From the NCBI RefSeq assembly GCF_023078275.1, contig NC_062975.1, forward strand, positions 17,965,641 to 18,029,640: a stretch of 64,000 bases of DNA, given 5' to 3'. Under the pieces are notes generated by a model, which saw only the letters and a list, made by a program, of their open reading frames with translations, was not told the DNA's origin and made no database searches. A program made the position numbers and the translations under genes. This DNA is from Leguminivora glycinivorella. Its lineage: Eukaryota; Arthropoda; Insecta; Lepidoptera; Tortricidae. Positions within the stretch are counted from its first letter, which is position 1, and each line of letters begins with the position of its first letter. This document shows positions 1-10,679 of the stretch, one piece after another.

Positions 1-379
1 TTTAGGTTAATCAATGTGATAATCTTGACACAAAACAATACCAGGTTTCTTACTAAAATATTCTAGTAGATATGAACTAAAGCTAGGTTAAGCTAGATAT
101 TTTTGCAGGGCTTTTACAAGCATTATTAAAAACGTCAAACGTCGCAGTGGATGACGTTTGGTCAAAGAAAATCGTCACTTTGGACATTGACATTAATTTA
201 TACGATATCGTATCTGAGCTAATAGTTGACGTATGTTAAAGGTCGAATTGTTCCGTTTTAAACAAGACCTAAAGCAAAATAGAAAGACGTTTCGAATTTC
301 CACTTTTTCGACCTTGTATCGTAACTAATATACCTACTAATATAATTATTTAAAATATTTAAGGAGTTGTTTATTTAAG
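1..379. other. AT-rich sequence, no gene seen
   Basis: I see no coding frame, RNA gene or clear repeat end here. A short inverted motif around a GACGTTTG core lies near 127-160 and may be a decayed fold-back. Confidence 0.5.
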
Positions 380-610
380 TCTAAATATATAAAAGAAGAA
401 ACTGACTGACTGACTGACTGACTGATATCAACGCACAGCCGAAACCGCTGGTCCTAGAGATTCCAAATTTGGCACGTAGGTTCCTTGAAAGGTGTAGAGG
501 AGCACTAAGAAAGGATTTTTCAAAATTCACCTCCTAAGTGGGTGAAATGGGGGTTCAAAGTTTGTAAAAAACGAAAAATAGATTATTGTGAAGCCGCGGG
601 AAAAAGCTAG
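380..610 (+). mobile_element. Non-autonomous Helitron-like element, 3' end intact
   Basis: The segment starts near a TC dinucleotide, carries a short CTGA microsatellite at about 401-425, and ends with a GAAGCCGCGGG motif followed by AAAAAGCTAG, with T at 611. A GC hairpin shortly before a terminal CTAG, with insertion before T, is the established 3' signature of Helitrons. Copies at 18909-18936 and 37864-38105 share the same terminal motif. The 5' end is less certain because the base before TC is G rather than A. It encodes nothing. Confidence 0.6.
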
Positions 611-683
611 TTTATAATACAAGTTTCAAGTAGTAGCGACAGTAGAAACAACTTTCGTGTAATACAGCGCGTAAACCTAAGGC

Positions 684-810
684 CGTTTTCACATTATCCG
701 ATCCGATATCGGATGTCGGAAGTATTTCAATGGAAAAAATCCAAGATGGCACCTGTAACGTATGGGATATCGGTCCGACATCCGATATCGGATCGGATAA
801 TGTGAAAACG
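684..810. mobile_element. TIR MITE, family with GATCCGATATCGGAT core
   Basis: The terminal inverted repeats begin GTTTTCACATTATCCGATCC on the left and end with the exact complement on the right, over about 33 bp. The centre carries a motif found in opposite orientation in the second copy at 34341-34464. No coding capacity. I could not fix a target-site duplication. Confidence 0.75.
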
Positions 811-837
811 CACTAATAAGGGCGATAAATGAAACCA

Positions 838-1028
838 GGGTGGCCAATGGCCACGAAACGCTAGCCGCGCTTGCGTAACAGAGCATTCGCTTTCGACGCC
901 ATTCGGCTAACGAGCCGAATGGCACGAAAACGTGGTCCGGCTCTGTCGCGCCAATACGCAAGAGCGACAGGGATAGACATCTACTAGCGCTTCGTTTCGT
1001 GAGCGTTTCGTGAGCGTTTGTGCCATTT
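838..1028. repeat. Decayed fold-back with CGTTTCGTGAGCG motif
   Basis: It has imperfect inverted halves with an inner palindrome CATTCGGCTAACGAGCCGAATG near 900-921. The outer ends share CGAAACGC / GCGTTTCG. The same vocabulary appears in the better preserved MITE at 11203-11346 and in relics at 11738-11846 and 55469-55550. Confidence 0.55.
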
Positions 1029-1040
1029 TGATAGGAGGTA

Positions 1041-1178
1041 GGGCATAGCGAATGATATTCCGCTTTGTGTGGTAGGGCACAGCACAGCGGATATCGTCTC
1101 GCTCGAATCTAGAGCAGAGCCCAACTGGGGTAGTACCTCCGCCTTACAGAAGACCACAGCCAAATAGCACTAGACCCT
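1041..1178 (+). mobile_element. 5' part of a poly(A) retroposon split by a LINE
   Basis: This block ends at CACTAGACCCTAC. From about 3688, beyond the LINE, the text resumes with CTACTCATAGTGTTGTG and runs on to the 3' part of the same repeat. From memory of lepidopteran genomes the two halves form one continuous dispersed retroposon. Related 5'-truncated copies lie at 15835-16032 and 36126-36258. Confidence 0.5.
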
Positions 1179-3683
1179 ACAGATACAGATACAGATACAG
1201 ATAGTTTATTAATAACACCAGGTTACATGTCATGAGCATTGTACACATTGAATGACAATTAATTACAAAACTATAAATATATCTTAATTACTTAATATTA
1301 TATGTCAGGGAGCTCTAGCAACTCGTCTATCGAATAAAAAACATGGCTGAGAAGCCACTTCCTTAATTTAGATTTAAAGGTCGCCGCGGAAGCCGCATCT
1401 TTTTTTACTTCGTCTGGCAGTTTGTTGTATACTGACGGGCCGACAATATACACCGACCGTTCGGATTTGCGCAGATTGTGTGCGGGGGTGACGAGTAGGT
1501 GGGCGAGTTTGTTGCTTCGCAGCTCATGGGCTGGGTTCACGCCACGTCGACTGAAAGTACCCAAGTGGTTGTGTGTGAAGAGAGCTACCTGGTAGATGAA
1601 CTCGCAGGGGAGGGGCATAATATTAAATTCCTTAAATAACTCTCTGCACGACACGTCGTCGGGCACACCGGCAATGGCGCGAACCGCCCTCTTCTGCATT
1701 CTGAAAGCTCGCCCAGCATCGGCGGCTCGTGCCCACAGTTCCACGCCATAGGTGAGGAGACTGTGGACAGTCGCATAGTAGCACGACAACACCACATCTC
1801 GAGATGCTGTGCTTGCCAGACGACGGAGCGCGAAACATGCCCGTCCCAATTTGGAGCAGAGCTCTTCAATGTGGTGATCCCACTTTAGGCCACTATCGAT
1901 ATTAAAGCCTAAAAGCTTTGTTGTAGGGGCCATCTGCAGCACATGTTGCTGGCCAGCAGTGACCTGGAGTGGTGGCGCTGCCTTACCATTCAGTTGGAAT
2001 ACGAGAAACATCGTTTTTTCCTTGTTTAGCACCAATCCATTTACTTTGAACCACCTCTCTAGTTGTAGGACCACTGAATTTAATCTCTGCTCGAGCTCGT
2101 GAGCTGTTGGCGCAGTAACTACGGCGGCTACGTCGTCAGCATACATGTATATTTCCGCTTCGTGTATGGCACTCGGCAGATCGTTGAGTACCAGGCTGAA
2201 GAGGGTATTTGACAAACACGAACCTTGAGGTACTCCCATCGTATTCGTCATTTCGATCGACTTTACCCTTCCGTTATCTCCAACAACCGTCTGCGACCGG
2301 TGCGCCATAAAAGATGTTAGTAGAGACAGGACTGGACCACGTATGCCATAGAAATTCAATTTGTCGGCTATAAGGAGGTGGTCGGCGGTGTCGAATGCGC
2401 GCGAGAGGTCGCAACATACCAGCGCGACGTGCAGTCCTGCTTCACGCGCGCTTAGCACGCGCCATACCACTTCGCGCACCAGGTCCGTGGTCGCACGCCC
2501 GGCTCGGTAAGCATATTGCCTGTCCGACATTATGTTAAGCTGGCTGATAAAGGACAGGAGCCGTTTATTCAAGCCCACCTCTAGTAACTTACTCACAACC
2601 GGAACGAGGGATATCGGTCGGTATGATTTCGTGTCGGTCTTTTTGCCTTTGCCTTTAAAGAGGGGTGATATTTTCACTTTTTTTAGAGGTGAGGGGTATA
2701 CACCTTCTTTGATGCAGGTGTTGAACAAGTGAGCCATCACGGGTGCAATCGGTTGCATTGCCGATCGGAGTAAACTTGGTGATAAGCCATATAGGTCGGT
2801 GCTATTCTTTGGGGCGATATGTTTGTTCATTATTAATATTAGTTCATCTGGCGAGAACGGCGTTAGTCTCAGAGAGGCGTCCGTGGGCACGGCGGCGGCA
2901 CACAGCGCAGCGTTGGCACGGGCCACGTCCGCTGGCGGCGCCCCGCACCTGCTGGCGGCCGTGATAAACTCTGTATTGAGAGCATCTACCGCTTCCTGTT
3001 TGCTACTAAATACTACTCCGTGGGTGTTTTGCAGTATCTCTGTGTAATCTACCCTTTCGCAGTTTCGTCGGCCAAGTTCGGTGGATATTATATTCCACAT
3101 ACATTTCACTTTGTTAGGGTGATTTCGGATTGTTTCGGAATAGTAGGTAGTTCTCTTATCTTTCAGCAGGGAGTTGTACTTCGCCGCATATTTATCCGCC
3201 ATGTCGACCAGGTCCGCGTTTTCGGGAAAGAGTTCTTTTACGCTAAGGATATCGAACAATAGGTTTTTGACATTTCTAACGTCGCTATCGATCCACGAGT
3301 TACCCTTTACAACGTGTGGTTGTTTACGTATAGGAAAACATATGTTAAATTTGTCAACCAATACGTCCAGCAGTGATTGCGCGAGCGTGTGGCAATCGTG
3401 TCTCGAGCGCTCCACCACCGCAGCCCAGTCCACTGATTCGAGCGCATTGGAAAACTGAAGTTTATTCGCGTTAGTGATGGACCTCCGCTCGGTGCACGTC
3501 GGCTGCGCTGCGGTCGCGGCGGCTCGCACCAAGCGCACGCACTGCGCGTTGTGATCGCTCAGGTGCGTCGCAACGCCGCTCACACGCGCCACCCGCTGCA
3601 AGGAAAAATTACAATACGCGTGGTCTAATAATGTGGCAGAGTCGCTTTCTACCCTTGTTGCGAAGTCGATTAATTGTTCAAAA
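1179..3683 (-). mobile_element. 5'-truncated Jockey/CR1-type LINE
   Basis: On the minus strand the element ends in a simple-sequence tail of ACAGAT units at 1179-1202, after a roughly 95-nt 3' UTR. It contains the reverse-transcriptase frame 1298-3601. The 5' junction is near 3683, where coding similarity to the sister copy at 38846-41821 stops in the middle of the endonuclease domain and repeat sequence begins. A microsatellite 3' tail and 5' truncation fit target-primed reverse transcription. It is inserted into the older retroposon seen on both flanks. Confidence 0.85.
1298..3601 (-). CDS. LINE ORF2 fragment: end of endonuclease plus complete reverse transcriptase
   Basis: This 767-residue frame keeps the last part of an APE-type endonuclease (LSDHNAQ at about 14-20) and a full non-LTR reverse transcriptase: PLFKGKG near 313, YRPISL near 327, AYRAGRATTDL near 363, CDLSRAFD near 397, GVPQGS at 456-461 and the catalytic YADD at 487-490, followed by the long C-terminal domain typical of Jockey/CR1 elements. 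No RNase H domain is seen. The listed start is a TTG codon and not a real start. The same frame stays open upstream to about 3684, adding roughly 27 more endonuclease residues (including ATLLDHAY) before a stop that lies in flanking sequence. The reverse transcriptase has no internal stop, so the insertion is young, but the element lacks most of the endonuclease and cannot be autonomous. Confidence 0.85.
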   Translation of the reverse strand: MQRVARVSGVATHLSDHNAQCVRLVRAAATAAQPTCTERRSITNANKLQFSNALESVDWAAVVERSRHDCHTLAQSLLDVLVDKFNICFPIRKQPHVVKGNSWIDSDVRNVKNLLFDILSVKELFPENADLVDMADKYAAKYNSLLKDKRTTYYSETIRNHPNKVKCMWNIISTELGRRNCERVDYTEILQNTHGVVFSSKQEAVDALNTEFITAASRCGAPPADVARANAALCAAAVPTDASLRLTPFSPDELILIMNKHIAPKNSTDLYGLSPSLLRSAMQPIAPVMAHLFNTCIKEGVYPSPLKKVKISPLFKGKGKKTDTKSYRPISLVPVVSKLLEVGLNKRLLSFISQLNIMSDRQYAYRAGRATTDLVREVVWRVLSAREAGLHVALVCCDLSRAFDTADHLLIADKLNFYGIRGPVLSLLTSFMAHRSQTVVGDNGRVKSIEMTNTMGVPQGSCLSNTLFSLVLNDLPSAIHEAEIYMYADDVAAVVTAPTAHELEQRLNSVVLQLERWFKVNGLVLNKEKTMFLVFQLNGKAAPPLQVTAGQQHVLQMAPTTKLLGFNIDSGLKWDHHIEELCSKLGRACFALRRLASTASRDVVLSCYYATVHSLLTYGVELWARAADAGRAFRMQKRAVRAIAGVPDDVSCRELFKEFNIMPLPCEFIYQVALFTHNHLGTFSRRGVNPAHELRSNKLAHLLVTPAHNLRKSERSVYIVGPSVYNKLPDEVKKDAASAATFKSKLRKWLLSHVFYSIDELLELPDI

Positions 3684-3960
3684 CTACTCTACTCTACTCA
3701 TAGTGTTGTGTTCCTGTCGGTGAGTAAGGCTGCCAGAGCTCAACGGGGGTGCGGTGTGCTGATGACGGGAGGACTTACGGAACTAACTTGTTCCGTTTAT
3801 TGTCCTTTGAGTCGTCGGCAACCCGAACCCTCCTTAGAACTTGTACACTCCTTTTTGCTGTGTACTTAACACAGCAAAAGGGAATGTACAAGTTTCTAAT
3901 GGGGTGGCAACGCGCATGTGACACTGTTTGAGTTGCAGGCGTCCATAGGTTATTCGGCTA
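3684..3960 (+). mobile_element. 3' part of the split retroposon, with internal hairpin
   Basis: It continues the block 1041-1178. It carries a long hairpin at about 3842-3896 whose arms are ACTTGTACA and TGTACAAGT, with inner CTGTGT / ACACAG. It then has the motif TGACACTGTTTGAGTTGCAG shared with 15835-16032 and 36126-36258. This copy lacks the poly(A) end, which diverges at about 3955. Confidence 0.6.
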
Positions 3961-4489
3961 CGCACCCAGGCATATAATTCAATATTGTTATCATTAATTA
4001 AGAGGTGTTTTTGAGTTACTTTTAATTTTCACCCCATAATGAATTTTTGAAAAATTTCCCAGCAGCAATGTACTGTAAACGTGGTTGCGATAACAATCAA
4101 TGACAACTGTCAACGAGCGGTTAACGCGAGTGTGTTTGCATTACGTTGCCGGCCGAATTATTTTGTATGGATAAAAAAAAACAATTTTAAGTAAAAGTTA
4201 TCTAATTCCATTTTTTATGTCCTATACTCACCACCGTTAAGAGGTTCGCCCGTATTAGGTTTACACCCTGTATAAATCACCGGATGAATTTTGGTTAACA
4301 CTTTGCCCTTGCGCAGACGCCTACTCTCTTCCTATAATATCCGATAGTTGGAACAAACCTGTAATTTTCCTGCGTCTAAATTTAATGTATGCAATGCGTA
4401 GGCCCCTAAATTTAATGTCATGCAGGGTCCAAAGGTTCACGGAACGGAACTAAGTATTAAGACAGCGGTACTTAATAAGAGCTTAGTGG
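3961..4489. other. No gene seen
   Basis: AT-rich sequence with no convincing open frame, splice pair or repeat ends. Confidence 0.5.
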
Positions 4490-4898
4490 TATAGTATGAA
4501 TTTTCTGAGATGAACTTTTCGCTTTAGCCGTAATCTGTTAAACAAAGGCCTTTGTGTCTATTGTTTACGGCGGCTAGCTCCCGTTTAAACGGCACGTGCT
4601 TATAGTCTCAGTGTAGTTAAAAAGCAACTATCATGATAGTAATAAGGTTCAAATCCATAAAAAGCCCTTTCGGAGATAACACGTTTTGTCATCTTCAAAA
4701 AAAAGTTACCTGTATACTGCAAACTGTTTAATAAATTTGAACCTTATTGCTATCATGATAGTTGCTTTTTAACTGCACTGAGACTTTAGCACGTGCTGTG
4801 GAAACGGGAGCTAGCCGCCGTCAATAATAGAAACAAAGGCCTTTGTTTAACAGATTACGGCAAAAGCGAAATGTTCATCTCAGAAAATTCATACTATA
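4490..4898. mobile_element. Large fold-back element with about 165-bp arms
   Basis: The left arm (from TATAGTATGAATTTTCTGAG at 4490 to about 4662) is repeated in inverted order on the right (about 4735-4898). The arms differ by small substitutions only, and the loop is about 72 nt. The inner arm includes the palindrome ATCATGAT and the motif GGAGCTAGCCGCCGT (in the right-arm orientation). No protein is encoded. The TA-bounded ends might indicate a Tc1/mariner relative, which is inference. Confidence 0.8.
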
Positions 4899-4981
4899 AG
4901 AACATGCGTTTTTCAACCCGAAGGTAGCAGGTTCAAACCCCAAAAAATACAGAGTTTTTCAAAGTACCTACCTACCATTTT

Positions 4982-5230
4982 TAACCCCCGACGCAAAAAC
5001 GACGGGGTGTTATAAGTTTGACGTGTCTGTCTGTGTGTCTGTCTGTCTGTCTGTCTGTCTGTGGCATCGTAGCTCCCGAACGGATGAACTTAATTTAGAT
5101 TTAATTTTTTTTGTCTGAAAGCTGAGTTAGTCGGAAGTGTTCTTAGCCATGTTTCATGGAAATCGGTCTACTATGTCGCGGGCGGGGGTTTTTTCAAAAT
5201 TTTGATTTTGTGTTTAGGTTATATTTTTTC
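4982..5230 (+). repeat. Dispersed repeat with TCTG microsatellite, copy 1
   Basis: It begins TAACCCCCGACGCAAAAACG, passes through a TCTG run at about 5029-5061, and continues with GGCATCGTAGCTCCCGAACG and GAAATCGGTCTACTATGTCGC. The same order is found at 61392-61690. I know the pattern from lepidopteran genomes but cannot assign it to a class. Confidence 0.65.
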
Positions 5231-5439
5231 CAGTTGGAGGAAATCGTCGTGCGTAAACAGGGTAAAATCTTTATGACTAGGTCATCCATTCTCCATTTCC
5301 GCATCCACTCCACTCCACATCCGGTCTCCATTTGTAAGTAGGTATACTCGTATTATGTAGTTTTATTTTTGTAAACGTTTGTATGATGTGATATGTATGT
5401 AACCATTTAGGTTTATTAAGTAGATATTCAATTTCTCGT

Positions 5440-5590
5440 CTTGTTATATTTCTTGCACCTATTAGCTCTTATTGATCTCTGTTTGGCCCAAAGGTTAGCT
5501 GGTAGAGAATGCCTTTTGGTATTAAGTTCGCCTTTTGTACATTTTTTTTACTGTGCAATAAAGTTTAAATAAATAAATAAATATTTAACG
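5440..5590 (+). mobile_element. LINE 3' end, RTE-like, with AAAT tail
   Basis: The motif CCAAAGGTTAGCTGGTAGAG, then ATTAAGTTCGCCTTTTGTAC and an AAATAAATAAAT tail, matches the fragment at 61085-61200 almost word for word and more loosely the one at 50380-50825. I read these as 5'-truncated 3' ends of RTE-type LINEs. The class assignment is from memory. Confidence 0.5.
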
Positions 5591-5940
5591 TAGTGTTCGA
5601 AGCTCCGTTCCGGCTCCAGCCCTATTTATCATATCATTTCAGTCAACTTATTTTTAGGGTTTTTCTCACTGAATCGGAAGGCTGGACGGCAATCGCTTTG
5701 GTAAAATCTAGTATAATATACTCATACCTTCGCCTTAGTTGTTGAGCGACTAAGCTGCCATGAGTTGCGACAAAAGCCGGAACAAGGCAAGATGATTATG
5801 ACTTGGTACCTAATGAGAGTTATTAAGTTGCTAAGCAAATTGAAAACTAGGTATTCCTGTTACAACGAGAAAGTTAATTTCTCATTATGTTAATTGTATT
5901 ATTAACTATTTGTGTCGTAATTTAGGATTATAGTTGATAT
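5591..5940. other. Upstream region of the cuticle protein gene
   Basis: No separate gene is visible. It includes a decayed fragment around GCCGGAACAAGGCAAGATGA (about 5779-5798) that resembles LINE coding remnants. Confidence 0.4.
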
Positions 5941-5948
5941 TGTGATGA

Positions 5949-5985
5949 TATAAATAGAAATGATCAGCTTAGTTTGATATCAGTC
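5949..5985 (+). promoter_or_regulatory. Core promoter: TATA box and initiator
   Basis: TATAAATA lies at 5949-5956 and the arthropod initiator TCAGTC at 5980-5985. The predicted transcription start at about 5982 is 33 bp downstream of the TATA box. It would give a 62-nt 5' leader ending at the ATG at 6044. Both elements are at canonical insect spacing, and the coding exon follows directly. Confidence 0.8.
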
Positions 5986-6043
5986 ACGGCAGTGGTCTCC
6001 ATTTGAAGAATTTACCTTCCTTCAAACCAATAAATCCATCAAA

Positions 6044-6778
6044 ATGAAACTGGTAAGTTATCTTTAAATAAAATACGAGTAGGGATGCAATTAATTTGTG
6101 TGTACTTTAATCATTAATATTACTGCGCTTTCTTCAAGGATTCATCATATTCAGATCATACGATGATGCTAAGGGCGCACTTATTGGTTTTGACTTCTAT
6201 GTACTCGTATAGCTACATTTTGTTGTGCTAAACACCCCTTAAAGTTAAGACAAGGAAACTACCCGTAGATAGTCCTTTTGTTATCTAATTCTATCATAAC
6301 TATAGGTCCTAATAGACGGACGTTAATCTGAGCAGATTACAAGATTTTTGCAAGCAGATTAAGCTGAGATTTTTGTGGCCTGTTAGGTAAATCTATGCTT
6401 TCTATTTCACTTCAATAACCAAGAATTTTTCTTCAGTTTGTAGTAGCTGTCTGCCTGATCGCCGCCGCCGCGGCCGCGCCCGGCAACCCAGCCGAGACCG
6501 CAGCCCGCCGGGCACTCCCCGCGCTCCAACACGAAGAGATCCACGACGAATTCGGCCAGTACGCTCTCCGCTACGTCACCGCCGAAGGCACCGTTGTCTC
6601 CGAGCGAGGCCGCCTTGTCCCCACCCCCGACGGCAAGGCCTACGTACTCATCACCGAGGGTGAGACCTCCTTCATCGGTGATGATGGAAAGACCTACGTC
6701 ACTAAGTACAGCGCCGGTTTAGATGGCACTCGCGTGGAGGGCGCTCACCTGCCTGCCCCTGTTGAGATTGTTGCTTAA
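6044..6778 (+). CDS. RR-type cuticle protein (chitin-binding), two exons
   Basis: Exon 1 is 6044-6052 (codons for MKL), followed by a GTAAGT donor. The intron is 6053-6436, ending CTTCAG. Exon 2 is 6437-6778. The 116-residue product has a signal peptide of about 17 residues (hydrophobic core plus six alanines). A chitin-binding (Rebers-Riddiford) domain spans about 41-109, with Y45, Y49, G61, E77-G78, S81-F82, G87, Y90, Y94-A96, G100 and the terminal G105-A-H-L-P109. This spacing is nearest to the RR-1 class of flexible cuticle. A phase-0 intron after the third or fourth codon, inside the signal peptide, is the usual layout of insect cuticle protein genes. The product should be secreted by epidermis into the procuticle. 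Exon 2 is far more GC-rich than the surroundings. No paralogue is seen in the window, although such genes are often clustered. Confidence 0.92.
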
Positions 6779-6782
6779 TAAA
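6777..6782 (+). terminator. Poly(A) signal overlapping the stop codon
   Basis: AATAAA starts at the second base of the TAA stop (6776-6778). No other AATAAA follows in the next 60 nt, so the 3' UTR may be only 20-30 nt long. Confidence 0.6.
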
Positions 6783-6799
6783 TATATCTGAATTTAAAA

Positions 6800-8379
6800 T
6801 GTCTTTTACCTTACCACATGCCTGGATCATGTGAACATATAGATTATCTAATATTAATGAATCTAAGTATAAGTATTAGACCTGCAGAAAATAATTGACA
6901 TCTATGTATTCAAATTATATTACGGTTGCAATAGGCTCCCAGTGAGTAAAGTGTACGGCTAACAAGGAACTTTGTTAGAGACAGGATACTCGTACGTATT
7001 CGTATTTACATATGATAATACCTACATCCTAAAACTATACAAAATACATAGTTGAATCCTTATATCGTACCGTATCGTACGTATCATAATCATTGAGTAC
7101 TTATATCGTAATTTTGCAATATAAATGCTTCAGTCTATGAAGTATAATGAAATAAAGAAATTTCGCGAGCTATAAAGCCAATTCTGTAGTGCACTGACAT
7201 TAGAATTTAGAATGCTATCTTTTAAATGATCTTACCTAGATATGGAGCATTTCGCTCTTACTTGTGACTCTAATTAAATTATCTTAAACTATTTACAGTT
7301 ATCTGCATGATGTTTGATACTTTGAGTAAAAGTATTTGTATACTAGAACATCTGTGCTTGAACTAACATGGAGTAGGTATCAAGTTTTTGTCTTGTCTTA
7401 ATATTTAGGGACCGTGAAGAAGTCATCAAAATATTTTATTAATCACCTAGCTCGGAATGCGGACTACAATGATTATATGCAAATCCATTTGGCACAGCAC
7501 GTTAATTGACGGCATTTTTAATTGATGTTTGAAGTCACCCGATGACGTCAAGGTCCTATGATTCATGGCAGCGCCTAGATTTGGTCACCATTTTGCTCAG
7601 GGTAAAGGTAATTTTACACTACACACAGAACGCGGTAGTACTAACTATTGCCAAATTCTTAATGTCACGATTTTCTTAAGGGTTTCCGATTTGCTAATCT
7701 ACCAATAATGCACGAACTGATAAGGGAGATTTACAAACGCATTTGATTGTTTACCTTATTCTTGTTTACGTAACAAATATGTAGTTCAAAATGTAGGTGG
7801 TACTTAGGTATGGACAGTAATTATTTATGTTGTGTGATTGCATAAATCGTATTGATATAATACGAGGCCCATTACAATTTAAATGTGCAATGTTTTAATA
7901 GTAAGAAGAAATCTGAATGTTATAAAATAAAGCGGCGGTAGGCATCTATCTGTCTGCACACGTTTGCGTAATTTTTCATGTGCTTATTCACATATCATGT
8001 AGTCATAAAGTGATTTTCTTAAGTGTAGACGTGATTAGTTGAGAATATATGTATTAAATCGTGCACGGGTAGATAGTACGAAATATGATCTATTCGCTTT
8101 GCGATTACTGCTAGGATTTTCTTGCCATAGAGTTCTTAGATGTTCTAATATGTAGGTACTTTCTAATAAGCAATGATGTGCCAAAACCATCGCAAAATAT
8201 GTTCAAATATTAGGGGCCTGCATTATTACATTATAAGTCTGAGATAGAATTACGTCAGGTTACCTAACCAACGTCACAATAGCTTTCGTTTTGTTAGCGT
8301 ATTATAGTCCTTCTGTCTCACCAATACGGAAAATCTTTATAATTGTGACGTTAACTAGGAATAATACCCAATTTGTGAC
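6800..8379. other. AT-rich intergenic, no gene seen
   Basis: I found no convincing exon, RNA gene or paired repeat ends. Long runs are low-complexity AT. Confidence 0.5.
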
Positions 8380-8503
8380 GTTATCTGGGTAAAGGGACCT
8401 TATTGTCGATGGCGCTTACGGCGTTATGAGCGATGATCTTATACAAATACGACGCCGCGGGACGTAAACACCACCGACAATAAAGTCCCTTAAAAAAGAT
8501 AAC
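8380..8503. mobile_element. TIR MITE (GTTATC ... GATAAC)
   Basis: The left end GTTATCTGGGTAAAGGGACC and the following CTTATTGTCGATGG pair with CCACCGACAATAAAGTCCC and the right end AAAAAGATAAC. The stem is about 45 bp with some mismatches. No coding content. Confidence 0.7.
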
Positions 8504-10679
8504 GGCACATATAGAGTCAAACAGAATTTACTACGTAACCAAAGTAGTGAATCGTATAACCTAGTCCTTATACAGAGTTTATGGGCCGCGCCGACACAGC
8601 CTTATAAGGAAACGAATTAGGGCTGGCGCAGACGAGTGAATGTCTACCAGAATGGGCGCCGGACGAGCGTCCACGTGTGAGTGGGGCTTTAAGATTACTG
8701 TGACTAATATCTTGAGCTATCAAGGTTTTTTGATCAAAAGATACGTGTCTATCTGCGCAATATTTGAAACTATATCCTATATTAAACAAACGTCTGTCTG
8801 TCTGTCATATGTCTTAACTCGGAAGATGTTTCAATTTTATTTTATATTTGATATCAATTTTACATCTAGATTTTTTTATACGTATACTTAACTGGATAGA
8901 AGACATATCCCTACTAACTATGTATACCTAATTGATTTGCTTGAGTAGGTAACAAAATAAGTAAGTAATTACTAAAAAAGTATAAGTTAAAGATAAAAAC
9001 TTTAACATTTATAATAGTGAAATAAGTAACTTGTAAGGTACATGCTTTATACAACCCGAGGAAAATCTGGAAGTTAAATACCTTTCTATGCTATCACATA
9101 GAAATACTAAGGTGTGGTTTGGATTACATAATTTTTACATGTCAGCTAAGCAGGTAGGCATGCCTTTTATCCTCATATACATTTTTACCTATTGGGTAAT
9201 GAAATAAAAACATTAAAATAAACTTTGTATAAAGAAAACGGAAGCATACTCACAATTTTAATCTTAAATTAATTTATTTCTTAATACATAAGAATGTAAC
9301 ACGTAACACTATAGGTATTTGATTAAACTATCAATTTTCTATCGTCTCAAGTGATTAGTGATTACCTATTGACCGTTCACCCGGAAAGAAAGGAAACTAT
9401 AATTAACCATGAACTTCTCAAACGCAAATGAGTGAACTTCGCATTTTTTGCTGACCGTAAACATAACCTAGAGACTCAGTATGACGTCTGTACGCAAGTT
9501 TTTGCCGCGAATGCATCGGTGCTACTGCCTATTTGGATACAATGGACAGGCCATGTCATTGTTTCTTTTAGGGAATCATGTTTTAATCATTTTGAGGGGC
9601 TGTCAGCAAATCTAGAATGACGTTTACGATTCAAGATAATTGAGTTTCAACAGGGAAGTCAACATGTATGGCCATTTTGATGAGTGCAAAAGACTATAAT
9701 AGAGGCAGAATAGAAGAAATAATAATAAGTAAATAAATAAATTCTAATTAAAGAAATCGTGTACATCTTTCAGATTCTTGGTGACCGCTAGCACCTAAAT
9801 AAACAACGGCAAGTAGATAGATATCAAAACACAGGGTATTTAAAAAATCTTTATTCAGGAGATAGGATTGGTGACACATTTTGTGACATCATCTTTTGAT
9901 ATATTATATATTTTCGTCTCGGCTAGTAATTAAAGCTATGCAACAAAATTCAAACATGTAGTGACTAAAAGTCATTGTATGTTATTTTAATTGTTGCCAT
10001 ATTATGTCATTAACCGAGCGCCTGATGTATTTCAATAGCATCAAAACCAAAGCTTCCGTGTAGGTTTGCTTTTCGCATTGGCAACCTTACACGGTACACC
10101 ATAATGTACCACGCATGGCTAATTTACAATGGAAATACACCGTAGCATAATGATTGTGACAGGAATGCCAAGAGCAATGAGATCAGCTGCTTGTTAAGGC
10201 ACTGGTCTAATAACAAAATGTGTGTCTTGTCTGATTAGTTTTAATTTATTTTTGGCAGCATGAGCCTACATTGTATCGGCTCATTAGGATATGGTAAAAA
10301 ATATCACGTTTCGCATGATTTCATTATTAACTTTAGAGTTACTTTACATACTTTAAATAAATATTAGTTAATATTTGTTTTTGTTGTTGTAAATATAAAT
10401 ACCTACGTGTTAAGATGTGTTAGTTTTAACAAATGCGTTCATAATAATATTATGTTACTTATTAATTATTGAAATATAAGTATTATCACGCCATAATTAT
10501 GACATCAAAAGGTTAAAAAATACACCGAATATTAATGTAGGATTAATGAAGCGTTATCTGAATAAGATCTAGAATAGGTATTTACTTATATATGTATGTA
10601 ACTAAGTCATAGCCTGTTATTAAAATTTAAATTACACATACGTAATGGCAACTTTTAAATCGAACAAGATCTCAGATTT
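8504..10679. other. No gene seen
   Basis: A decayed GC-richer patch at 8580-8690 contains short repeats of GCGCAGACGAG and GACGAGCGTCC and may be an old MITE. The rest is AT-rich with only short chance frames. Confidence 0.5.

Noticed and set aside
5029..5061. CRISPR-like or regulatory repeat array
   Set aside because: It is a plain TCTG microsatellite inside a dispersed repeat. The same holds for 17521-17585 and 61437-61535.
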